Positions 1 to 7,465 of a stretch of 17,099 nucleotides of DNA are shown piece by piece; within the stretch, counting starts at the first letter, position 1; the number at the start of each line of letters is the position of its first letter. The notes below the pieces were generated by a model, which was given only the letters and a program-made list of their open reading frames with translations, was not told the origin of the DNA and made no database searches. The position numbers and the translations under genes are program-made. The stretch comes from Gammaproteobacteria bacterium (GTDB taxonomy: Bacteria; Pseudomonadota; Gammaproteobacteria; Methylococcales; UBA2780). Location of the stretch: the NCBI GenBank assembly GCA_003646305.1, contig QNFJ01000018.1, positions 1 through 17,099 of the forward strand, written 5' to 3'.

Positions 1-104
1 ATGCTCATTTTGACCCCATCGGTCGCAACACCTGTCCCATCCGCTTTTACCTGGATGCGGACGTTGTAGTCCACAACTCTTTTTACACCTACTAATATCT
101 TCAT
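1..104 (-). CDS. etfB: Electron transfer flavoprotein beta subunit, N-terminal fragment
   Basis: The first 34 codons of a gene that leaves the window at position 1. The encoded N-terminus reads MKILVGVKRVVDYNVRIQVK and continues through an ADGTG..TDGVKMS segment, which is the conserved start of EtfB. EtfB pairs with EtfA to form the FAD/AMP-containing soluble carrier that takes electrons from acyl-CoA dehydrogenases and passes them to ETF:ubiquinone oxidoreductase. The ATG at 104-102 is preceded by an AAGAGAG Shine-Dalgarno about six bases upstream. It lies 49 nt downstream of the broken flavin reductase gene. Its position beside a cluster with three acyl-CoA dehydrogenase proteins fits a dedicated electron sink. 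Seen: sequence and start. Known: EtfB role. Inferred: that this copy serves the neighbouring dehydrogenases. Confidence 0.9.
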   Translation of the reverse strand, partial: MKILVGVKRVVDYNVRIQVKADGTGVATDGVKMS

Positions 105-153
105 TTTTTGCTCTCTTTAAAATAAAAACAACATGCTATCTGTGCTCTTCCCA

Positions 154-776
154 CTATCCATTCTCTCGATACGCCGGAAGCTTCATCTCAAACTGGTTAT
201 CAATCTCACAATAACTGTGCCCACCTAACCGTCCAATTAAATGAAGTGCTTCCATATTGACATAACGGCCATCAAAAAACTCGTCTTTGATATGACAATA
301 AATAACCTCTGCAATCACCAATCCACACTCTTTTCTACTACCTTCATTAATAGGCACAACCTGTTTTAATCTACATTCCAGGCTAACAGGGGACTCAAGA
401 ACACGAGGTGTGCTGATCCGTTCAGAAGGGGCTGTCGTTAAACCGGCCACTTCACTTCAAACTCGTTGACTTCTGCAGGATATTCCACCGCAGTTTTATT
501 CATCGCTTCAGCAATATCGCGACTCACAAAATTGACAACAAATTCACCGGTCTCTTCAATATTGACCAAGCTGTCTTTTCGCTTATTACCCGCAAAACGG
601 ACAATCGAAACACTGATAGTTGGAGGGTCATAACAAACACCATTAAAAAAAGAGAATGGCGCAAGGTTTAACAGACCTGCTTTTGACTGCGAGGAAATAA
701 AAGCGATGGGGCGCGGAATAATGACCGCTTTTAATACATTGTAAAATCGGTCATGTTTTTCGGGGGCTAATTTCAT
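154..776 (-). pseudogene. Flavin reductase-like domain protein, frameshifted
   Basis: Two abutting frames make one protein of the flavin reductase-like family (FMN-binding split barrel). The N-terminal part (776 to about 455) carries the family signatures PRPIAFISS, NLAPFSFFNGV and DPPTISVSI and then GEFVVNFVS, and stops at 438-440. The C-terminal part (450 to 154) carries AGLTTAPSERISTPRVLESP, VSLECRL and LIGRLGG. The family normally reads FxVAGLTxAPS without a break. Here FEV is followed by a tandem AAGTG-AAGTG; removing one 5-bp copy restores FEVAGLTTAPS and a protein of about 205 residues, the normal length. Members reduce free FMN/FAD with NAD(P)H for two-component oxygenases, or have unknown roles. 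No convincing Shine-Dalgarno precedes the ATG at 776, and a terminator lies just upstream, so expression may be weak. A sequencing error is the alternative explanation. Confidence 0.8.
448..457 (-). repeat. 5-bp tandem duplication disrupting flavin reductase
   Basis: Two adjacent copies of CACTT on the plus strand (AAGTG on the coding strand). Deleting one copy joins the two halves of the flavin reductase in frame at a conserved FEV|AGL junction. Replication slippage is the usual cause of such short duplications; an assembly error is also possible. Confidence 0.75.
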
Positions 777-787
777 ATCAGATCACT

Positions 788-821
788 AAAAAACCAGACT
801 CTCAAAATGAGAGCCTGGTTT
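788..821 (-). terminator. Rho-independent terminator after the last crotonase gene
   Basis: On the minus strand a 13-bp stem (AAACCAGGCTCTC pairing with GAGAGTCTGGTTT through one G-U wobble) with a 5-nt ATTTT loop runs into six consecutive T. It begins 13 nt past the stop codon at 834-836. It ends the nine-gene run and separates it from the flavin reductase and etfB genes. Confidence 0.9.
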
Positions 822-833
822 CAACTTCAGTCT

Positions 834-1637
834 TTACTGTGCTGATGGAAAGTTTGGCGCTCTTTTCTCACGAACCGCAGCAACCCCTTCTTTAGCATCA
901 TCACTCAAGAAATTGAGCATCTCTTCACGTAGAGAGGCTTCAAAAATTGGAGAAGCCATTTTCATCCAACCATTAAGGGTATTTTTTGTGCCATTAATGG
1001 CCGACTGACTCCCTTTTGCTAGCTGATTAGCCACTTTAAAGGCTTCATCCATCAACTCATCATGAGGCACACAGAGGCTAACCATTCCCATCTGCTCAGC
1101 CTGTTCACCATTGATAAATTCAGCTGTCATTAAATAGTATTTTGCTTTCGCCATACCACACAATAGTGGCCAAATAATCGCCGCGTGATCACCCGCTGCA
1201 ACGCCTAATTTAACGTGTCCGTCGGTGAATTTACCTTTTTCTTTAGAGATGATGCTGATATCAGCAAGCATCGCAACAACGAGTCCTGCGCCCACTGCAA
1301 CACCGTTAATCGCTGAAATAATCGGCTTTTCAAAACTCAAAATATTGTAGACAAGGTCAGCCGCTTCCTGACGTACCCCTTCAACCGCTTTGGGGTTACC
1401 CACCATGCCCGAAACCCAATCCAGATCACCACCCGCTGAGAAGGCACGATCTCCTGCACCGGTGACAACAACGTTTTTAACCGAATCATCATCCTGAATA
1501 ACCGCCCAGATTTTGGTTAATTCCCAATGTAAACGGGCATTTGTTGCGTTCATTACTTCAGGTCTGTTAATGGTCATCAACAAAACACCATTCTCTTTTT
1601 TCTCTAAAAGTAAATGCTGAAAATCTTCGTATATCAT
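834..1637 (-). CDS. Crotonase-superfamily protein lacking both hydratase glutamates
   Basis: A 267-residue enoyl-CoA hydratase/isomerase-family protein. The oxyanion-hole segments are present: FSAGGD (66-71) and NGVAVGAG (111-118). Aligned by eye with rat mitochondrial enoyl-CoA hydratase, the two catalytic glutamates (Glu144, Glu164) are replaced by Val120 and His141, so it is unlikely to be an ordinary hydratase. His141 is followed nine residues later by Asp150 in a GDHAAIIWPLL segment. The same His-x8-Asp spacing occurs in 6-oxocamphor hydrolase (from memory: His145/Asp154), a crotonase that cleaves cyclic beta-diketones, although the third residue of that enzyme (His122) is not matched. 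The motif also occurs in many uncharacterised bacterial crotonases. Possible roles are hydrolytic C-C or ring cleavage, isomerisation or decarboxylation of an acyl-CoA. AAAGGA precedes the ATG by 7 nt. It is the last gene before a strong terminator. Confidence 0.85.
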   Translation of the reverse strand: MIYEDFQHLLLEKKENGVLLMTINRPEVMNATNARLHWELTKIWAVIQDDDSVKNVVVTGAGDRAFSAGGDLDWVSGMVGNPKAVEGVRQEAADLVYNILSFEKPIISAINGVAVGAGLVVAMLADISIISKEKGKFTDGHVKLGVAAGDHAAIIWPLLCGMAKAKYYLMTAEFINGEQAEQMGMVSLCVPHDELMDEAFKVANQLAKGSQSAINGTKNTLNGWMKMASPIFEASLREEMLNFLSDDAKEGVAAVREKRAPNFPSAQ

Positions 1638-1692
1638 ATTGTTATCCTTTTACTCATTAATGTTATTCAAAATATAAAATCGTTCTGAGCTA

Positions 1693-3369
1693 TCACGAAT
1701 TCAGCTCTTTTTTCATCGCTTCACGCATTGCAAATTTCTGTATTTTCCCCGTTACCGTCATGGGGAAACTATCGACAAACTTGATGTAACGAGGGACCTT
1801 ATAATGCGAAATTCTCTCTTTACAAAAAGCCTTCAGCGCCTCTTCGGTTAGTGATTGACCTTCAACCAATTTGACCCAGGCACACAGCTCTTCACCAAAC
1901 TTCTCATCAGGCACACCAATAATTTGTACATCTTCGATCTGCTCGTGTGTGTAGAGGAAGTCTTCGATCTCTTTGGGATAGATATTTTCCCCACCCCGAA
2001 TCACCATGTCTTTAGAGCGCCCGACGACTTTTACATAACCTTCTTCGTCCATCGTGGCAAGATCACCCGTATGCATCCAGCCACCTTTATCGATGGATTC
2101 GCCGGTTTTCTCTTCATCACCCCAATAACCAATCATGACGTTATAGCCACGCGCACAAAACTCCCCTATCTCACCCAACGGCACTATGCGATTGACCTCA
2201 TCAACAATTTTAGCTTCTACATGTGGATGAGCGATGCCAACAGTTGAAGTGCGGCGCTCAAAGGCATCTTCCATTACGGTCTGGGTTGCTACTGGGCTTA
2301 ACTCAGTCATCCCATAGGCCACGGTGATTTTTTCCATATTCATCTCCTGGATCACCTGCTTCATCACTTCGACAGGACAGGGAGAACCTGCCATCACACC
2401 CGTTCGTAACGTGCTTAAATCATAATCTTTAAAGTCAGGCAGTCCTAACATCGCAATAAACATCGTTGGCACACCGTATAAAACGGTGCAGCCCTCTTCT
2501 TGCACAGCGCTCAAAACCTCTGCAGGCTCGAAGCTTTCACCGGGCAAAACGGCTGTTGTTCCCTGCGCCACCGACAAAAGTGTACCGATAACCATTCCAA
2601 AACAGTGATACATCGGTACAGGAATACAAACAGGGTCATTCTCACCCACACCCATTGTTAAACCGGTCAATAACGCATTATTGACAATATTATGATGGCT
2701 CAGTGTTGCCCCTTTAGGTGCACCGGTTGTACCACTGGTAAATTGAATATTGATGGGATCATCAAACTGTAGTATTTCGATTAGCTGATCCAACTTACTG
2801 GCTGAATTCGCTGTGCCCATCTGCATAACGTCATCAAAGTTATACATACCTGAAGAGCTTTCTGTACCCAGCCGAATGACTATTTTAAGTTCAGGCAACA
2901 ATTTGGAGGAAAGCTCGCCTGCTTGGCACTGCGCCAACTCTGGAGCCAACTTATTCAAAATCTCAATGTATCGGCTACTTTTGAAAGCAGGCGACGTGAT
3001 GAGCGCCTTACATCCCGATTTATTCAGTGCATATTCCAGCTCATGGCTACGATAGGCGGGGTTAATATTAACTAGAACCAACCCCGCTTTTGCCGTCGCA
3101 AACTGCGTAATAGCCCATTCAGCATTATTTTGAGACCAAATACCAACCCTATCACCGGGTTTCAGGCCTAATTCAACCAGCCCACCAGCTAAAGCATCAA
3201 CCTTTTCTTTATATTGCCGGTAACTCCAACGTATATTTTGATGCCGGCTGACCAATCCTATTTTTTCTGGAAGACGTTCAGCTATTTCATCAAAAAGCAT
3301 TCCGATAGTCTTTCCCACCAACGGCAAATTACCTATACCGTTGTAATAACTCAATCTGTTCAAGCTCAT
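1693..3369 (-). CDS. Acyl-CoA ligase (AMP-forming), ACSF2-type
   Basis: A 558-residue member of the ANL adenylating family that activates a carboxylic acid with ATP and CoA through an acyl-adenylate. Visible signatures are the P-loop-like TSGTTGAPKG (211-220), YGMTE (352-356), the ATP-ribose-binding TGD (434-436), the hinge region GRSKDMVIRGGENIYP (450-465) and the catalytic C-terminal Lys542 in TVTGKIQK. The N-terminal half (LVLVNINPAYRSHELEYALN and the following GCKALI) is typical of the ACSF2 branch, which activates medium-chain, often branched or modified, acids. The start at 3369 has a GGAGG Shine-Dalgarno six bases upstream. It lies 24 nt after the SDR gene and belongs to the beta-oxidation run. 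A second ligase of another subfamily lies at 10731-12686, so two different acids or steps are probably activated. The substrate cannot be read from sequence. Confidence 0.9.
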   Translation of the reverse strand: MSLNRLSYYNGIGNLPLVGKTIGMLFDEIAERLPEKIGLVSRHQNIRWSYRQYKEKVDALAGGLVELGLKPGDRVGIWSQNNAEWAITQFATAKAGLVLVNINPAYRSHELEYALNKSGCKALITSPAFKSSRYIEILNKLAPELAQCQAGELSSKLLPELKIVIRLGTESSSGMYNFDDVMQMGTANSASKLDQLIEILQFDDPINIQFTSGTTGAPKGATLSHHNIVNNALLTGLTMGVGENDPVCIPVPMYHCFGMVIGTLLSVAQGTTAVLPGESFEPAEVLSAVQEEGCTVLYGVPTMFIAMLGLPDFKDYDLSTLRTGVMAGSPCPVEVMKQVIQEMNMEKITVAYGMTELSPVATQTVMEDAFERRTSTVGIAHPHVEAKIVDEVNRIVPLGEIGEFCARGYNVMIGYWGDEEKTGESIDKGGWMHTGDLATMDEEGYVKVVGRSKDMVIRGGENIYPKEIEDFLYTHEQIEDVQIIGVPDEKFGEELCAWVKLVEGQSLTEEALKAFCKERISHYKVPRYIKFVDSFPMTVTGKIQKFAMREAMKKELNS

Positions 3370-3393
3370 TTTAAGCCTCCACCAAATTAAGGT

Positions 3394-4302
3394 TTACACT
3401 GGATCCCAGGAGAAAACATCCGGGGAACGGTCTAGTGCATAGAAACTGCTTTTGAGTGCAGGAATTGCATGCTCACTGATGGTTTCAGGTGTCCAACCAT
3501 CTGTCCGCTGCAAGGAACGAAGGGGTCTTGATTGACCCATCAAGAAAATTTCATTATTACGAACCGCAAAGATTTGACCTGTCACTTCACTCGCCGCATC
3601 ACTGGCTAAATAAACCGCCATTGGTGCAATTTTCTCAGGTGTCATCTCTTTAATTTTGGCAACGCGTGCTTGCTGTTCTGGCGTATTTGTTGGAATCGCC
3701 CCAATCATGCGACTCCAGGCGAAAGGAGAGATACAGTTTGAGCGGACATTGTAACGTTCCATATCCAGGGCAATGCTTTTTGATAATGCTGCAATCCCCG
3801 CCTTGGCCGCTGCATAGTTTGCCTGTCCAAAATTACCAATCAGACCTGATGTTGAAGTCATAAATACAAAACTACCGCTTTCTTGCTTACGAAAATGCTG
3901 TCCTGCGAAATGTGCGGTATTAAAGCTGCCGTTCAGGTGAACATTAATGACAGAATTCCAGTCATCCGGCGTCATTTTGTGGAAAATCTTGTCACGCAAA
4001 ATACCTGCATTATTAACAACTGTATCAATACGACCAAAGTTATCAATTGCAGATTGGACCATTGCTTCTGCACCCTCAAGGCTCGCAACATTATCGCCAT
4101 TGATAACGGCTTCACCACCTGCTGCACGGATTGTTTCAACAACCTCTTGCGCTGGACTTTCACCTGTCTCTTCACCACCAACACCTGCACCCAAATCATT
4201 CACAACCACCTTGGCACCTTGTTCGGCCATCATAATGGCCATTGCTCGACCAATACCTCGGCCCGCACCTGTGATCAGTACAACCTTATCTTTCATCATC
4301 AT
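3394..4302 (-). CDS. SDR dehydrogenase, multifunctional-enzyme (3-hydroxyacyl-CoA) type
   Basis: A 302-residue short-chain dehydrogenase. The NAD(P)-binding motif is TGAGRGIG (11-18), NNAG is at 97-100, and the catalytic Ser150, Tyr163 and Lys167 (NYAAAK) are intact. The VVNDLGAGVGGE...SPAQEVVETIRAAGG segment after the second strand matches the dehydrogenase domain of peroxisomal multifunctional enzyme type 2 / 17beta-HSD4 and stand-alone bacterial homologues. The protein is about 50 residues longer than a minimal SDR, with an extra C-terminal tail ending SWDPV. The probable reaction is NAD+-dependent oxidation of a 3-hydroxyacyl-CoA to the 3-oxoacyl-CoA. The first of three successive ATG codons is used here, with AGGAG seven bases upstream. 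It lies between a crotonase and an acyl-CoA ligase, as expected for beta-oxidation. Exact substrate unknown. Confidence 0.88.
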   Translation of the reverse strand: MMMKDKVVLITGAGRGIGRAMAIMMAEQGAKVVVNDLGAGVGGEETGESPAQEVVETIRAAGGEAVINGDNVASLEGAEAMVQSAIDNFGRIDTVVNNAGILRDKIFHKMTPDDWNSVINVHLNGSFNTAHFAGQHFRKQESGSFVFMTSTSGLIGNFGQANYAAAKAGIAALSKSIALDMERYNVRSNCISPFAWSRMIGAIPTNTPEQQARVAKIKEMTPEKIAPMAVYLASDAASEVTGQIFAVRNNEIFLMGQSRPLRSLQRTDGWTPETISEHAIPALKSSFYALDRSPDVFSWDPV

Positions 4303-4349
4303 TTATCTTCTCCTAAATAAATTAATCATTTTCTTTATAAAATAAATTT

Positions 4350-5153
4350 CTAACGCCCTTTGAATTCACCTTTTCTTTTTTCAAAAATGGCATTCATCGC
4401 CTCACGGTGGTCATCTGTTCGATGAGAAACAGCCTGCATCACCGCTGCCATCTGTAGATGCGTTTCCAAATCGGTTCGCTGTCCCTCGCGGATAAGCTGT
4501 TTCGCCATTCTCACCGAGACAGGAGGGTTAACTGCAATACGAGCCGCTAACTCCAGCGCCTTATCCATCAACTGATCATCTGCCACAACTTGTGAGACAA
4601 GACCACATGCCAACGCCTCCTGTGCACTGATCGGGTCACCGGTAAAGGCCATTTCTGCCGCTTTTGCCAAGCCTACCGCACGAGGTAGCAACCATGAGCC
4701 GCCGTCGCCTGGAATGATTCCCAATTTGACAAAGCTTTCTGCAAAACGGGCGCTTTCTGCAGCAATACGAATGTCACACATACAGGTCAGGTCACAGCCT
4801 GCCCCAATGGCAGGCCCATTAACGGCCGCGATGATAGGGACATCCAGCTTTTGAAAAGCCAGAGGGATTCTTTGAATGCCTTCGCGATACCAGGTCGCTA
4901 ATTCGTGTGGTGTCTTATCCGATTCAGTCATCTCTTCACGGATTTTTTTGACATTACCCCCTGAAGAAAAGGCGGGGCCATTACCGGTCAAGATCACGAC
5001 ACGAATCTCACTATTTAATTGCGCCTGTTCTGCCAATGAAACAAGTTCATCGATCATTCCTGCATCAGAAATTGCGTTACGTGTTTCCACGCGATTCATT
5101 TTCCAAATCGCAATTCCCTCTTTTACTTCACTGATAACAACTTGTTCTGTCAT
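4350..5153 (-). CDS. Crotonase-superfamily enoyl-CoA hydratase/isomerase
   Basis: A 267-residue crotonase from the start chosen here: the ATG at 5153, which has GAGGA five bases upstream. An in-frame ATG at 5165 and a TTG at 5168 would add four or five residues but lack a site of their own. Oxyanion-hole segments are FSSGGN (62-67) and NGPAIGAG (112-119). At the hydratase catalytic positions it has Asp121 (for Glu144) and Phe141 (for Glu164), with Asp150 in IIPGDGGSWLLPRAVG. The pattern of Phe, then an acidic residue eight or nine later, then GGxWLLPR resembles PaaG-type enoyl-CoA isomerases more than canonical hydratases, so double-bond isomerisation is at least as likely as hydration. It starts 17 nt beyond the stop of the ACAD gene and is probably cotranscribed with it. 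Confidence 0.85.
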   Translation of the reverse strand: MTEQVVISEVKEGIAIWKMNRVETRNAISDAGMIDELVSLAEQAQLNSEIRVVILTGNGPAFSSGGNVKKIREEMTESDKTPHELATWYREGIQRIPLAFQKLDVPIIAAVNGPAIGAGCDLTCMCDIRIAAESARFAESFVKLGIIPGDGGSWLLPRAVGLAKAAEMAFTGDPISAQEALACGLVSQVVADDQLMDKALELAARIAVNPPVSVRMAKQLIREGQRTDLETHLQMAAVMQAVSHRTDDHREAMNAIFEKRKGEFKGR

Positions 5154-5169
5154 TTCTTTCCTCATCAAT

Positions 5170-6204
5170 TTATGCCGTCTGTTTCGCCAACCAACACCAG
5201 AGGCTGTCTGCTTCCAGATTCATACAATAGGCACCTAGCCTTGCGGACCATTCAGCTTCGTTACCCTGTTCATCACGCCATGACCACAGACGCCGCGTGC
5301 TGAGTTGCAAAGGATATTCCTGGGTAAAGCCGATTGCCGCATGAACAGCGTGTGCAGTTTTTGCAGCAATGCCCGCCGACTCGCTCGTTGTCACTTTAGC
5401 GCAAGCGATAAGCTCCCACTCTTGTTCAGTTCCTAAATGGGCGATCGCCGAGTCAACCGCACAGATCGAAGCACTGGTTAGCTCTGCCTGAACAGCCAGT
5501 TGCTGCTGAACGGCCTGAAATTTACCTATTTGCCTGCCAAACTGGGCACGCTCATTGGCATATTCCACCGTTCTTTCAAGTACACTTCGCATCGCACCCG
5601 CTATCTGTGCAGCACGACCCAATGCTAGCCAGCTATTAATATCCTCAACTGATATACCCACCAGTTCAGCTTTGTTCTGTAATTTATCAGAGGTGATCAC
5701 GACATCATCACGGGGTTCACCCGCCATATTGCATCCTTCTGATATTTCGTAGTCATCACGTTTAACCAGCACAAGTTGTGTCTCCCCAGCAACGGAACAG
5801 ATAACAACCAATCCAGCAGCATGACGTGCCCAAGGAATACCATTTAGTCTGATTTCCCCCGTTTCGGGCAGTGCTGTTTCAATAATAGCTGGACTATAAA
5901 GCCTGTCGGTAATGGGTAACCCTGCCTCTGCAAGCAGATAAATGGCTAAAAGTGACTCCACAACAGGTAACGGCACGGCATAATAACCAGCTAATCTCAT
6001 CAGTAGGCAGCCACCCGCCAAACCGAGCCCGGCACCCTCATTTTCTTCTGACAACAAAGTGCGCAGCCAACCATCTGCAATAAAATCGGCCCAGAGTGCT
6101 TCGGGAAAAACACCCGACTCCATCTTTTCAATGCCATCGCTTTCACTAAAACTTTCAAATAGTTTTGTGGCTGAATCTTCTATCAGATGTGATAATTCGT
6201 TCAT
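5170..6204 (-). CDS. Acyl-CoA dehydrogenase-like subunit, short (heteromer partner)
   Basis: A 344-residue ACAD-family protein, shorter than the usual 380-400. The N-terminal helical domain is recognisable (DGWLRTLLSEENEGAG around 45-60) and the C-terminal FAD-contact segment ERAQFGRQIGKFQAVQQQLA spans about 218-237. The central beta domain is reduced and lacks the MSEPxSGSD and W(T/S)S flavin motifs. I see no catalytic glutamate at either usual position. This pattern is known from the beta-type subunits of heterotetrameric (alpha2beta2) acyl-CoA dehydrogenases of actinobacterial steroid degradation, where FAD is bound between unlike subunits. Its ATG overlaps the TGA of the full-length ACAD gene upstream (ATGA at 6201-6204), implying translational coupling and a joint complex. 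Confidence 0.87.
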   Translation of the reverse strand: MNELSHLIEDSATKLFESFSESDGIEKMESGVFPEALWADFIADGWLRTLLSEENEGAGLGLAGGCLLMRLAGYYAVPLPVVESLLAIYLLAEAGLPITDRLYSPAIIETALPETGEIRLNGIPWARHAAGLVVICSVAGETQLVLVKRDDYEISEGCNMAGEPRDDVVITSDKLQNKAELVGISVEDINSWLALGRAAQIAGAMRSVLERTVEYANERAQFGRQIGKFQAVQQQLAVQAELTSASICAVDSAIAHLGTEQEWELIACAKVTTSESAGIAAKTAHAVHAAIGFTQEYPLQLSTRRLWSWRDEQGNEAEWSARLGAYCMNLEADSLWCWLAKQTA

Positions 6205-7349
6205 CTTAAACCCAGCCCCCTTGCGATTATTCCTCTTAAAATCTCACGTGTTCCACCTCTCAGCGAGAACGACGGCGCCTTCAAAATTGTGTCCGAGAGC
6301 AGACGTTCAATACCTTCTTTAGCATTGGCTCGTGGTTCAGTTGAGAGTATCAGGCGCATCGCCTCGGGCAGCTCCTGTTCAAACGAAGTGCCAAGATCTT
6401 TGACCACCGAGGCTTCATTAACCGGGAGTTTGCCGTCCTGCAACTGGCTCGCAACAGACAAGGACATTTGCCGCAGCACCATCAGACGCGCAACAAATTT
6501 CCCAATTGTTGCCATTGACTCCTGCTTCAGAGCCATCTTGCCTAATACACTGATCGACTCTTCCAGTAATTTATAGCTACTCAGAAAACGTTCCGGCCCA
6601 CTTCGCTCAAAGGCCAGTTCAGCCATCACCTGGCTCCAACCCTCATCAACCTTCCCCGCCACATGCTCATCTGGGACAAAAACATTATCAAAGAAGATTT
6701 CGTTAAAATGTGCTTCACCGGCAAGGGTGATAATCGGTCTGATGGTGATCCCTTCAGCATGCAAATCAACGATTAACTGACTTAACCCTGCGTGGCGGTT
6801 ATCGGAGGGTTCAGCTGTTCGACAAAGGGTGATCATGTAATGACAAACATGGGCCCAACTGGTCCAAATTTTTGAGCCATTAACAATCCAGCCACCGTCA
6901 ACACGTTCCGCACGAGTTTTGATGGAGGCTAGATCTGAACCACTATTTGGCTCGCTCATACCAATCGCAAAGAAGCATTCTCCTTGCGTCACTTTTGGCA
7001 AAAAATACTGACGCTGGGCTTCTGTTCCAAAACGGAGTAAAAGGGGGCCACTCTGACGATCAGCAACCCAATGCGCGCCGACCGGCGCACCTGCCGCCAA
7101 CAATTCTTCTATGACGACGTAACGTTCAAGATAGCTGCGGCCGCCACCGCCATATTCAGTCGGCCAGGTCATTCCAATCCAGCCCTGTTCAGCCAGTAAC
7201 TTACTAAATGCTGGGTCGCATACAGACCAGGAGTCAATCACGTTAGCCGCTGGAAAATCCCCATGTTCGGCTAAAAAAGAGCGCACATGCTCCCGCAAAG
7301 CAGTTTCTTTATCTGAAGTGAGTACCGGTTCGAAGTTTAGTTGTTGCAC
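6201..7349 (-). CDS. Acyl-CoA dehydrogenase, catalytic subunit of the paired ACAD
   Basis: A 382-residue ACAD. Visible are the flavin-binding MSEPNSGSD (131-139), SKIWTSWAH (159-167), HFNEIFFDNVFVP (214-226) and the C-terminal RGGTREILRG (364-373). At the position of the medium-chain enzyme's base Glu376 there is a Gly, while Glu248 in AFERSGPERF aligns with the isovaleryl-CoA dehydrogenase base (Glu254), so Glu248 is the likely catalytic base. It should form the alpha,beta double bond of an acyl-CoA and pass electrons to ETF, in a complex with the short ACAD encoded just downstream (4-nt ATGA overlap). The start is the GTG at 7349 with AGGAAG five bases upstream. A 116-nt gap separates it from the preceding SDR; I see no clear promoter or terminator there. 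Confidence 0.9.
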   Translation of the reverse strand: MQQLNFEPVLTSDKETALREHVRSFLAEHGDFPAANVIDSWSVCDPAFSKLLAEQGWIGMTWPTEYGGGGRSYLERYVVIEELLAAGAPVGAHWVADRQSGPLLLRFGTEAQRQYFLPKVTQGECFFAIGMSEPNSGSDLASIKTRAERVDGGWIVNGSKIWTSWAHVCHYMITLCRTAEPSDNRHAGLSQLIVDLHAEGITIRPIITLAGEAHFNEIFFDNVFVPDEHVAGKVDEGWSQVMAELAFERSGPERFLSSYKLLEESISVLGKMALKQESMATIGKFVARLMVLRQMSLSVASQLQDGKLPVNEASVVKDLGTSFEQELPEAMRLILSTEPRANAKEGIERLLSDTILKAPSFSLRGGTREILRGIIARGLGLR

Positions 7350-7465
7350 AAGCTCTTCCTACACAATCATTATCAATGAGTTGCATCGCCACTGAAATAG
7401 CCAGACGAGGACAAAATAGTTAACCACATGCTCACGAAAGACTATTCAGCAACAATTAGGGAATG

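Noticed and set aside
3883..4320. Open frames on the plus strand opposite the SDR gene
   Set aside because: They overlap a well-supported SDR on the other strand, show no family motif, and have low-complexity Cys/Thr-rich composition typical of antisense reading.
5154..5168. Upstream TTG/ATG starts for the crotonase gene ending at 4350
   Set aside because: The ATG at 5153 has a well-spaced GAGGA site; the earlier codons form part of that site and add only four or five residues.
7364..7376. Fur-box-like AATCATTATCAAT upstream of the paired ACAD genes
   Set aside because: Only one half of the 19-bp consensus matches, and the surrounding genes have no link to iron uptake.
7350..7465. AATAGT...ACTATT pairing as a terminator after the SDR gene
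   Set aside because: The arms are only six A/T-rich pairs with about 20 nt between them and only a short T-run follows; too weak to call.
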